Source of the DNA: CALBZE01 sp036381255
GTDB taxonomy: Bacteria > Gemmatimonadota > Gemmatimonadetes > Longimicrobiales > RSA9
DNA: 23,233 bases
Direction of reading: 5' to 3'
Assembly: GCA_036381255.1 (NCBI GenBank)
Contig: DASVDG010000147.1
Span: 1 to 23,233, forward strand
The position numbers and the translations under genes are program-made. Below the pieces are notes generated by a model. It was given only the letters and a program-made list of their open reading frames with translations, did not search any database and had not been told where the DNA came from. This document shows, one piece after another, positions 11,613-18,854 of the stretch (position 1 is the stretch's first letter; each line of letters begins with the position of its first letter).

Positions 11613-13808
11613 ATGACGACCGAGGCGAAGCCCGCCCCGTACCTGTACGATCTCAATCCCGAACAGCGCGCCGCCGTGCTGCACACGGAGGGCCCGCTCC
11701 TGATCCTCGCCGGCGCGGGGTCCGGGAAGACGAAGACGCTGGTGCACCGCATCGTCCACCTGATCCGCGGGAAGGAAGTCGAGCCGTCGCGCATCGTGGT
11801 GGTTACGTTCACGAACCGCGCGGCGGACGAAATGCGCGAGCGGGTGCAGGCATACGCCGGCAAGGAGGCGCGGGCGGTGACCGTGAGCACGTTCCACTCG
11901 TTGGGCGTGCGGATTCTGCGCGCCCACGGCGCACGGCTGGGGTTGCCGGAGCGGTTCGCCGTGTACAGCGCGCCGGACCAGCTCGCCGCGCTGCGCACGG
12001 CGTGCGCGGAGATCTCGATCGACGACGACCGGTTCGACCTGAAGCGGGTGCTGCGGCGGATCTCGGACTGGAAATCCCGCCGCGTCTCGCCGGAGGCGGC
12101 GGCGCGCGAGGTCGCGGAGGCGCGTACCCGCGGCGGCCGCGCCGACGACTACGCCATCCTCTCGGCCCACGCCTACGGGCGTTACGAGGAGGTGCTGCGC
12201 GCGGCGGGCGCCGTCGACTTCGACGACCTGCTGCTGCTCCCCGTCCGTCTGCTCGAAGAGGACGACGAGGCGCGGCGCGACCTCTGGCGCCGCTGGCACT
12301 ACCTGATGATCGACGAGTACCAGGACACGAACGCGGTGCAGCTCGACATGGCCCGCCTGCTCGCCGGGCCGCGCCGCAACCTGTGCGTCGTCGGCGACGA
12401 TGACCAGTCGATCTACGCGTTCCGCGGCGCCGATGTCGGCAACATCCTCGAATTCGAGCGCCACTTCCCGGGCGCCCGCGTCATCACGCTCGAGCAGAAT
12501 TACCGCTCGACGCGGCGCATCCTGGCGGCGGCGAACGCGGTCATCGCGGGGAACGCACACCGCCACCCGAAGCAGCTCCGGACGGAGAACGCGATCGGCG
12601 CGCCGATCGATTACTACGAGCACGCGGACGAGGAGGCGGAAGCCGAGACGATCGCGAAGGAGCTCTCCGTCCGGCGCTTCACGCAGAAGGCGAAGTGGGG
12701 CGACTTCGCGGTCCTCTACCGCACGAACACGCAGGCGCGGCCGCTCGAAGAGGCGCTGCGCGCGCAGAACATCCCGTACCGCGTGATCGGCGGCACCTCG
12801 TTCTTCGACCGCAAGGAGGTCGCCGACGCGGTCGCGTACCTGCGCGCCGTCGCCTACCCGGACGACGAGATCGCCGTCCGGCGCATCATCAACTACCCGA
12901 CGCGGGGGATCGGGCGCACGACCGTCCTCAAGGTCGCGGAGGTCGCGCAGGAGAAGCGGGTCGGCTTCGTCGAGGCGCTCGCGAAGGCCGACGCGGAGCT
13001 GCTCGGCGCGGCCCCCGCCCGCGCCGTCGCCGAGTTCCTCGAGCTCCTCGCCCACGCCCGCGCCGAACTGCGCGCCGCCGAGGCGAATGCGGCCGCCGCT
13101 GCGCCGGGGGCGGGGCTGCCGCCGATCGCCCGCTGGGCCGATGAATTCTTCGCGCGCATCGGGATCGAGGAGGCGATCCGCGCCGACAAGCGCAACGCCC
13201 GCTCCGCCGACGCGCGCGTCGACAACCTGCGCGACGTGGTCGGCGCGATCGCGCGCTTCGAGCGCCGCACCTGGGCGGCGCTCGCCGAGCTGGAGGAGGA
13301 CCCGGCCGCCGCCGAGGAATGGTCGCCGCCCACGCTGGCCGACGCGCTCGCGCGCATCGCGCTCGCCGACATGGACGACCGCGACGGCGACGACCGCGAG
13401 GACGACGCGTCCGTCGCGCTCATGACGCTCCACTCCGCCAAGGGCCTCGAATTCCCGGAAGTCTTCATCGTCGGACTCGAGGAGGAGATCCTGCCGCACG
13501 CCCGCTCGCTCGACGACGCGGCGGACGCCGACGCGCCGGGGTACGGCGACCCGCTCGCCGAGGAGCGCCGCCTGCTCTACGTCGGGATCACCCGCGCCCG
13601 GCAGCGGCTCACGCTCTCGCTCTGCCGCGCCCGGCGGAAGAACGGCGAGGCCGTGCCGCGGCAGCCGTCGCGGTACCTCGCGGAGATCCCGGCGGATCTG
13701 CTCAACGTCAAGTCGGCGCAGACGATCCTGTCGGCAGAGGAGTCGGCGGCGCTGCGCGAGAACTTTTTCGCGCAGATGAAGGCGATGCTCGGGGGCGGCG
13801 AGGAGTGA
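11613..13808 (+). CDS. pcrA: PcrA/UvrD-type superfamily 1 DNA helicase (731 aa)
   Basis: An ATP-driven 3'-5' helicase used in nucleotide-excision and mismatch repair and in removing RecA or stalled complexes. All SF1A motifs are present: Q motif LNPEQRAAV (Q18), Walker A AGAGSGKT (K39), Ia VTFTNRAADEM, II DEYQDTN (D234-E235), III VVGDDDQSIYAFRGAD, IV LEQNYRST, V TLHSAKGLEFPEVFIVGLEE, VI EERRLLYVGITRARQRLT. Length is normal for PcrA/UvrD/Rep. Which of the three it is cannot be settled from motifs; the DDDQSIYAFRGAD form is shared by PcrA and UvrD. The start at 11613 is the only plausible one, directly before the Q motif, yet has no ribosome-binding site. The C-terminus (about 700-731) is acidic and not Tudor-like. 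Confidence 0.95.
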   Translation: MTTEAKPAPYLYDLNPEQRAAVLHTEGPLLILAGAGSGKTKTLVHRIVHLIRGKEVEPSRIVVVTFTNRAADEMRERVQAYAGKEARAVTVSTFHSLGVRILRAHGARLGLPERFAVYSAPDQLAALRTACAEISIDDDRFDLKRVLRRISDWKSRRVSPEAAAREVAEARTRGGRADDYAILSAHAYGRYEEVLRAAGAVDFDDLLLLPVRLLEEDDEARRDLWRRWHYLMIDEYQDTNAVQLDMARLLAGPRRNLCVVGDDDQSIYAFRGADVGNILEFERHFPGARVITLEQNYRSTRRILAAANAVIAGNAHRHPKQLRTENAIGAPIDYYEHADEEAEAETIAKELSVRRFTQKAKWGDFAVLYRTNTQARPLEEALRAQNIPYRVIGGTSFFDRKEVADAVAYLRAVAYPDDEIAVRRIINYPTRGIGRTTVLKVAEVAQEKRVGFVEALAKADAELLGAAPARAVAEFLELLAHARAELRAAEANAAAAAPGAGLPPIARWADEFFARIGIEEAIRADKRNARSADARVDNLRDVVGAIARFERRTWAALAELEEDPAAAEEWSPPTLADALARIALADMDDRDGDDREDDASVALMTLHSAKGLEFPEVFIVGLEEEILPHARSLDDAADADAPGYGDPLAEERRLLYVGITRARQRLTLSLCRARRKNGEAVPRQPSRYLAEIPADLLNVKSAQTILSAEESAALRENFFAQMKAMLGGGEE

Positions 13809-14185
13809 GCGAACGGGGAGAAGTTCGAGGGAACGTTTGGGGCACGACGGGCGTCGTTCGGGTAGGCAATCCGCACGGTGCCGCAGAGATGCGGCGTCGG
13901 CCCGCGCCGAAACGAGCGATGCGGACGCCGCGGCCGCCCTCCCCGACGGCCACGGCGAACGCCGTACCACGGAAAGACTTGCCAAGCTTTGACCACGACC
14001 GTAGAATTACCCGTTCGGCAACAGGGAACGGTCCCCGGCGCACCGATGGCCCAGGTTCCGAACCGGCCCGGTCGGTGCCGGGGAGCGAACTTTTCCCGTC
14101 GCGATGGTTTAGAGTACGGCAGAGAATCACAGTCGGCCGCCGCCGCGGCCACGCGATTTTCCCCGCAACCGTGGAGATCCCGGAG
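13809..14185. other. Intergenic region with promoter for the TPR gene
   Basis: Between helicase and TPR gene. A weak hairpin ACGAC-GGGC-GTCGT (13844-13857) may help end the helicase transcript. A good sigma70-type promoter is at 13979-14007. The 180-base leader after it has no clear structure or gene; frames that are open here are out of register with any domain. Confidence 0.55.
13979..14007 (+). promoter_or_regulatory. Promoter of the TPR gene
   Basis: TTGCCA (13979-13984), 17 bases, TAGAAT (14002-14007): five of six consensus bases in each box with ideal spacing, in an otherwise GC-rich gap. The start codon is about 170 bases further on, which implies a long leader. Confidence 0.6.
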
Positions 14186-15937
14186 ATGGTGCACACGCGC
14201 AGCTATCGTCGACTGACCTTCATCCTGGCGCTGGGATTGGTGGCCGGCGGCGGACTGGTGCTTGCGTCCCCTGCCGCGGCGCAGGAGCGGTTCCGCGTCC
14301 TCGTCCCCAAGTCGCTCGCCCGGCAAGGCGACGTCGACAAGGGCTTCGGCGAGGACGTGACCGATGAGCTGAAGAAGCTGATCGACGAGCTCCCGACGCA
14401 CACGCCGGTCGACGACGACGAGCTGGACGACGCGCTTGACCAGTACGACCTCGACGACGATGACCTGGTCAACTGCATTACGGCGCGTCAGCTCGCGGCG
14501 CAGCGCGGCTTCGAGCTGGTCCTGTGCGGCAACTACGCCGAGACGGCGGGCGGCTACCAGATCACGGCGAAGTTCGTGAGCCCGAGCGAGAACCAGGAGT
14601 TCAACGTGCCGGCGTTCACGGCGTCGGACGAGAAGCAGGCCGCGCAGCACATCTTCGAGTCGTTCACGAACTACGTCGACCTGCTCAGCTACACGAAGTA
14701 CTGCATGGACCACCTCTCGAGCCAGCAGTGGGACGAGGCGCTCGAGCGCTGCGACGCCGCGCTGGCGATCGACGAGAACGCGATCACGGCGCTCTACGGC
14801 CGCGGCTACGCGCTCATGCAGAAGGACCAGAACGAGGCGGCGCTGACCGCGCTGACCCGGGTCCTCGAGCTCAACCCGATCCACCAGGAAGCGCTGATGG
14901 CCGCCGGCTTCCTGACCGCCAAGATGGGCCGGGTCGAGGAGTCGCGGAAGTACTACGGCCAGTACCTGGAGCTGAACCCCAACGATGCGCGGGTCCGGCT
15001 GACCATCGCGAATGATGCGGCCAAGGCGGGCGACCCCGAGGGCGCGCTCCAGGTGGCCGAGGCCGGGATCCAGGGCGATTCGGCCGACGTGACGCTCCTC
15101 GAGTACGCCGGGTACTTCGCCATGGCGGCCGGTGCCAAGGCGGCGGATACCACCGACGAGGGCGAGACCGGCGGCGCAACGCCGACCGCCGCGGCCGCCT
15201 TCTACGAGAAGGCGCTGGGCTACTTCGACCGCGTCCTCGCCGCGCAGCCGGACTCGCTCCAGCCGAACTTCCCGGTCAGCTACGTCAACGCGCTGACCCA
15301 GCTGGGCCGGACGCAGGAGGCCGCCGAGCGCGGCGTGGAGTTCCTCGCGATGCAGCCGGACAACGTCGCGCTCTGGAACGTGTACGCCGCGGCGCTCAAG
15401 GAGGCCGGCCGCCTCGAGGAGGCGCTGGCGGCGCTGGACACCGTGCTGATCAAGGACCCGACGGCCGAGAACGTCCGCGCCCGCAAGGCGCAGTGGCTGC
15501 TGGACGACGGGCAGCTCGCCGCGGCGAAGGAGGCGTTCCGCGCCGCCGTCGCCGCGCAGGAGATCACCGCCGACCAGGCCGCGCGCGCGTTCCTCGCGAT
15601 CGGCGTGAACGACAAGTATCAGCAGAAGGACTACGCCGGCGCCCTGCCGTACCTGCGGGCGGCGCTCGAGCTGGCGGCCGACCCGGTGAACCAGGGGATG
15701 TCCCACTTCTTCATCGGCTACATCCTCTATGTCCAGGCGGAGCAGGTGCAGCGGCCGAGCAACGCGGCCTCGGCCCAGAAGGCGCTCCCGATGTTCCAGC
15801 AGGCGCTCGAGCACCTCAACCAGTCCAAGCCGTACGCCGATACGAACGAGTCGGTGGCGAACAGCCTCCAGCAGCTCATCGGCAACGTGCAGCAGTACAT
15901 CGAGATCCAGGAGGCGCTGATCAAGCGCGGCCGCTGA
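14186..15937 (+). CDS. Secreted tetratricopeptide-repeat protein (583 aa)
   Basis: Signal peptide about 1-32 (MVHTRSYRRLTFILALGLVA, ending ASPAAA before Gln), so it is periplasmic or outer-membrane associated. Residues 33-165 resemble a TolB-N/FlgO-like alpha/beta domain: RFRVLVPKSLARQGDVDKGF and later FELVLCGNYAETAGGYQITA, with a very acidic stretch between (DDDELDDALDQYDLDDDDL). From about 178 on there are TPR units, e.g. WDEALERCDAALAIDENAIT, EAALTALTRVLELNPIHQEA and YGQYLELNPNDARVRLTIAN, then further degenerate units to the end. TPRs point to a scaffolding role in an envelope complex; no partner is visible. The ATG at 14186 has GGAG nine bases upstream. The gene appears monocistronic, with its own promoter and terminator. 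Confidence 0.85.
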   Translation: MVHTRSYRRLTFILALGLVAGGGLVLASPAAAQERFRVLVPKSLARQGDVDKGFGEDVTDELKKLIDELPTHTPVDDDELDDALDQYDLDDDDLVNCITARQLAAQRGFELVLCGNYAETAGGYQITAKFVSPSENQEFNVPAFTASDEKQAAQHIFESFTNYVDLLSYTKYCMDHLSSQQWDEALERCDAALAIDENAITALYGRGYALMQKDQNEAALTALTRVLELNPIHQEALMAAGFLTAKMGRVEESRKYYGQYLELNPNDARVRLTIANDAAKAGDPEGALQVAEAGIQGDSADVTLLEYAGYFAMAAGAKAADTTDEGETGGATPTAAAAFYEKALGYFDRVLAAQPDSLQPNFPVSYVNALTQLGRTQEAAERGVEFLAMQPDNVALWNVYAAALKEAGRLEEALAALDTVLIKDPTAENVRARKAQWLLDDGQLAAAKEAFRAAVAAQEITADQAARAFLAIGVNDKYQQKDYAGALPYLRAALELAADPVNQGMSHFFIGYILYVQAEQVQRPSNAASAQKALPMFQQALEHLNQSKPYADTNESVANSLQQLIGNVQQYIEIQEALIKRGR

Positions 15938-15952
15938 TCTCGACCCGCGAAT

Positions 15953-16000
15953 CGACGGCGGGGGCCGGGGGCGAAGACGCGCCTCCGGCCCCCGCCGTCG
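15953..16000. terminator. 16-bp perfect bidirectional terminator
   Basis: CGACGGCGGGGGCCGG (15953-15968) pairs perfectly with its complement at 15985-16000 around a 16-base loop. It lies between the convergent TPR (ends 15937) and lipid-kinase (ends 16002) genes. The T-run is short on both sides; stem strength makes up for it. Confidence 0.7.
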
Positions 16001-16001
16001 T

Positions 16002-16886
16002 TCAGGGGACCATCACCAGGATCGGCCGCGGGCGGAGCGCGTAGCGGAAGCGTCGCGCGCGCATCGGCTCGCCATCGGCATTGACGGAGAGCGTCTCCGT
16101 CGCCTCCACGACGATCGACGCCGCCTGGGTGTACCGCACACCCGGGCTCTCGAGGTGCGTCCCGGCACGCAGGTCCGGGAGGAGCGCCAGGAAGTCGAGC
16201 CGCGGCATCCCCTCCACCACCAGCAGATCCAGCTTCCCATCGCCGAACTCCGCGCGCGGCGTCAGCACGCTGCCGCCGCCCGTCCGCCGCGCGTTCCCCA
16301 CCGCGAACAGCAGGAAATCTCCGGCGTAGAACGCCTTCCCGTCCGTCACGAACCGGGCCCGCGTGGGGTGCAGCTCCACGAACTCCCGCACGCCCGTGAC
16401 GATGTACGCCAGCGGACCGAGCAACCGCTTCGTCTCGCTCGGGGTGTGCTCCGTGGCCTCCGCGCCGAAGCCGCCGGTCGAGACGTTGATGAACAGCCGG
16501 TCGTTCACGCTCGCGACGTCCACCGGCAGCGCGCGCCCCCCCACGGCGACCCGCGCCGCGGCCTCCAGCTCCTGCGGCAGACCCAGACCCGCGGCGAAGT
16601 CGTTCGCCGTGCCGATCGGCAGGATCCCCAGCCGTGGCGGATGCCGGATCCGGCCGAGGCCGTTCACCACTTCGTTCACCGTGCCGTCGCCGCCCGCCGC
16701 GATGACCACGTCCGCACCCCCACGCGCCGCCTCGCGCGCGAATCGCGTCCCATCGCCGGGCTCGAACGTCACGCGCGGGAAGACGGCGTGGCCTTCCTCG
16801 CGCAGGCGCCGCACGACCGCGCGCAGCTCCTCCACCCGCTCGGGCTCGCCCCGGGGATGAATGATGATCGCAACAGTCAGGGGCAC
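16002..16886 (-). CDS. YegS/DAGK-type lipid kinase (294 aa)
   Basis: It phosphorylates a membrane lipid such as diacylglycerol or a relative, using ATP. The N-terminal half is the DAGK catalytic fold: IIIHPRG at residues 7-13, the nucleotide loop GGDGTVNEVVNG (65-76) and ILPIGTANDFAAGLG (88-102). The C-terminal half is the beta-sandwich of YegS/DgkB-type enzymes, with NVSTGGFGAEAT, the LLVVEG stretch and VNADGEP near the end. Length and domain order are normal. The GTG at 16886 has AGGAG four bases upstream. It is transcribed away from the dcw cluster; the 293-base gap to mraZ holds both promoters. Substrate cannot be read from sequence, so I give no symbol. Confidence 0.9.
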   Translation of the reverse strand: MPLTVAIIIHPRGEPERVEELRAVVRRLREEGHAVFPRVTFEPGDGTRFAREAARGGADVVIAAGGDGTVNEVVNGLGRIRHPPRLGILPIGTANDFAAGLGLPQELEAAARVAVGGRALPVDVASVNDRLFINVSTGGFGAEATEHTPSETKRLLGPLAYIVTGVREFVELHPTRARFVTDGKAFYAGDFLLFAVGNARRTGGGSVLTPRAEFGDGKLDLLVVEGMPRLDFLALLPDLRAGTHLESPGVRYTQAASIVVEATETLSVNADGEPMRARRFRYALRPRPILVMVP

Positions 16887-17048
16887 ACCGCTCCTCTCCC
16901 TCGCTAGAGGCGCCGACCCGGCGGCACCGAATGCGACGCCGGACGCCCCGCACCGCCGGGTCCGAGGGGGTGCGGTGCAGCGGTGCGACGCCGTGGCGGC
17001 AGGACCGATCGTGCAAATTCGTGGCCGGCATCGACTTGCAGGAAACTC

Positions 17049-17078
17049 TTGACGCCGGTGGGGCGCGGCACGTAGCTT
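17049..17078 (+). promoter_or_regulatory. Likely mraZ (dcw) promoter
   Basis: TTGACG (17049-17054), 18 bases, TAGCTT (17073-17078). The -35 is excellent and the -10 weak. Start would be near 17085, directly before the MraZ boxes, so the whole rsmH-murF run could be driven from here. Confidence 0.5.
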
Positions 17079-17089
17079 GGGGGCCGTTG

Positions 17090-17119
17090 TGGGGAGAAGT
17101 GGGGAGCGGTGGGGAGCAT
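17090..17119 (+). promoter_or_regulatory. MraZ operator: three TGGGG boxes, 10-bp period
   Basis: TGGGG begins at 17090, 17100 and 17110, each followed by five bases (AGAAG, AGCGG, AGCAT). The known MraZ site is repeated TGGGN with 5-bp spacers upstream of mraZ, so the fit is exact. It implies repression of the dcw cluster by its own first product. Confidence 0.85.
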
Positions 17120-17179
17120 GCCGGCGCCCCGAGCACCGGGAGGCCCGAAGGCGGGAACTCCGACCCCGAGGAGCGGGGA

Positions 17180-17608
17180 GTGACCTTTCTGGGGAGCTAC
17201 ACCTACCAGCTCGACGACAAGGGTCGAGTGAGCCTGCCGGCGGCGTTTCGTCGGGAGGCGGGTGATCAGCGCTTCATCCTGGTGCAGGCGTACCGACCGT
17301 CGCTGGCGCTCTATCCGGAGTCGGAGTGGCAGGGGGTCCAGGACCGGCTGAAGGAGCTGGTGCGGCACCAGCCGGAGGCGCGCCTGTGGGTGCTGTCGGT
17401 GATGGCGAACGCGGTGGAGGCGGTGCCGGACGGCCAGGGTCGGATCCTGATTCCGTCGCGGCTGCAGGAGGCGGCGGAGCTGGACGGGCAGGTGCTGCTG
17501 GTGGGGGCGCTGGACAAGATCGAGATCTGGAATCCGGAGCGGTTCGAGGAGGCGTTGAAGGAGGGGGCCGAGAAGTTCGAACGGTTCGCCCCTCAGATTT
17601 TCCGGTAG
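17180..17608 (+). CDS. mraZ: MraZ, transcriptional regulator of the dcw cluster
   Basis: A ring-forming DNA-binding protein with two SpoVT/AbrB-like halves. Each half shows its signature: FLGSYTYQLDDKGRVSLPAA (DKGR, residues 13-16) and VPDGQGRILIPSRL (DGQGR, 84-88). At 142 residues it has the usual length. The start is GTG at 17180, six bases after GGAG; the frame runs further upstream but only the part from here matches the family. It represses its own promoter through the TGGGG boxes at 17090-17119. rsmH starts five bases after its stop. Confidence 0.95.
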   Translation: MTFLGSYTYQLDDKGRVSLPAAFRREAGDQRFILVQAYRPSLALYPESEWQGVQDRLKELVRHQPEARLWVLSVMANAVEAVPDGQGRILIPSRLQEAAELDGQVLLVGALDKIEIWNPERFEEALKEGAEKFERFAPQIFR

Positions 17609-17613
17609 TCGGC

Positions 17614-18543
17614 ATGGGCGGCGAGATCCGACATGTGCCGGTCTTGCTGAAGGAGGTACTGGAGGTACTGCGTCCCGAGCGGGGCGGGTTGTATTTCGAC
17701 GGTACGGTAGGCGACGGCGGGCATAGCGAGGCGATCCTCAGCGCGGGCGCGGGTGTTCGCGTGATCGGCGTGGATCAGGATCCGGAGGCCCTCGAAGTGG
17801 CGGCACGGCGGCTGGCGCGATTCGGCGAGCGCGTGGAGTTGAGGCGCGCGAACTTTGCGGATGCGGCGGAAGCGTTGCGCGAGCCGCTGGCGGGCGCGTT
17901 GCTGGACCTGGGTCTGTCTTCGCGGCATCTCGATGAAACCGGCCGGGGATTCTCCTTCCGCCCCGGCACTCCCCTGGACATGCGGATGGCGGGTGAGGCC
18001 GCCGTGGGCGCGCCCACGGCGGCGGATCTGTTGAACGAGCTGCCGGAGCGGGAGCTGGCGGATCTGTTCTGGCGGTACGGTGAGGAGCGTCGTTCGAGGC
18101 GGCTGGCGGCGGAGGTGGAGCGGCGGCGGCGTGAGCATCGCTTCGAGACGAGCGACGATCTGGTGGCGGTGCTGGGGCGGGTGTTCGGTGGGCGGCTGAC
18201 GGCGCAGGACAAGGCGAGGATCTTCCAGGCGCTGCGGATCGCGGTGAACGACGAGCTGGGCGCGCTGGAGCGGGCGTTGCCGGCGCTGCGCGAGCGGCTG
18301 GAGCCGGGCGGTGTGCTGGTGGTGTTGTCGTATCATTCGCTGGAGGACCGGCGGGTGAAGGAATCGTTCCGGGAGTGGAGTCGGGCTTGCATCTGCCCGC
18401 CGGAGCTTCCGGTCTGTCGGTGTCGGGGGCGGCCGCTGGGCGAGACGCTGACGCGGAAGCCCGTGGGTCCTGCGGCGGAGGAGGTGGCAGCGAATCCCCG
18501 GGCGCGGAGCGTGCGCATGCGGGCGTGGCGGAAGGCGGCGTGA
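17614..18543 (+). CDS. rsmH: 16S rRNA m4C1402 methyltransferase RsmH (MraW)
   Basis: It methylates N4 of C1402 in the ribosomal P site, using S-adenosylmethionine. At 309 residues it has normal length. SAM-binding loop: YFDGTVGDGGHSEAIL (27-42); acidic ribose-binding VIGVDQDPEAL; catalytic-region LLDLGLSSRHLDETGRGFSF and PLDMRM; C-terminal VVLSYHSLEDRRVK; Cys-rich CICPPELPVCRC. The ATG at 17614 has a poor ribosome-binding site and comes five bases after the mraZ stop, so translation is probably coupled. Its TGA overlaps the ftsL ATG by one base. Confidence 0.95.
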   Translation: MGGEIRHVPVLLKEVLEVLRPERGGLYFDGTVGDGGHSEAILSAGAGVRVIGVDQDPEALEVAARRLARFGERVELRRANFADAAEALREPLAGALLDLGLSSRHLDETGRGFSFRPGTPLDMRMAGEAAVGAPTAADLLNELPERELADLFWRYGEERRSRRLAAEVERRRREHRFETSDDLVAVLGRVFGGRLTAQDKARIFQALRIAVNDELGALERALPALRERLEPGGVLVVLSYHSLEDRRVKESFREWSRACICPPELPVCRCRGRPLGETLTRKPVGPAAEEVAANPRARSVRMRAWRKAA

Positions 18544-18854
18544 TGCGGGGGCAGCCGGGGGTGATCCGGGTGGCGCTGGGGTTCGCGGCGCTGCTGGCGT
18601 CGTTGAGTCTGGTCATCTGGCGTCAGAGTCGGGCGCTGGAAGTGTTGCGGGGGGTGGATGCGGTGCGTCGGGAGCGGGCGGTGGTCGAGGCGGAGCGGGC
18701 GGCGTTGATGCAGCGGCTCCGGCGCCTCGAGAGCCGCAGCCGCGTGGTGGAGGAGGCTGCGGCGCGGCTGGGGATGCACGTGCCATCGGGTGAGGAGATC
18801 GTGATTCTGCCGATGGGAGCGCCCGTGGCGGGCGGTTCGGAGGAGGCGCGGTGA
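18543..18854 (+). CDS. ftsL: FtsL-like division protein (103 aa)
   Basis: A bitopic membrane protein: basic N-terminus MRGQPGVIR, one membrane helix at about 9-26 (VALGFAALLASLSLVIW), then a coiled coil at about 28-75 (RALEVLRGVDAVRRERAVVE, RAALMQRLRRLESRSRVVEE). The end is AARLGMHVPSGEEIVILPM, the typical juxta-C-terminal motif of FtsL/FtsL-like proteins. FtsL sequences are poorly conserved; position between rsmH and ftsI and the shape carry the assignment. It would form the FtsQLB scaffold that activates FtsWI. Start and stop overlap its neighbours (TGATG and GTGA). Confidence 0.85.
   Translation: MRGQPGVIRVALGFAALLASLSLVIWRQSRALEVLRGVDAVRRERAVVEAERAALMQRLRRLESRSRVVEEAAARLGMHVPSGEEIVILPMGAPVAGGSEEAR

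Noticed and set aside
13995..14017. TTGACC at 13989 as the -35 of the TPR promoter
   Set aside because: At 17 bases it meets only CGTTCG; the TTGCCA/TAGAAT pair with 17-base spacing is much better.
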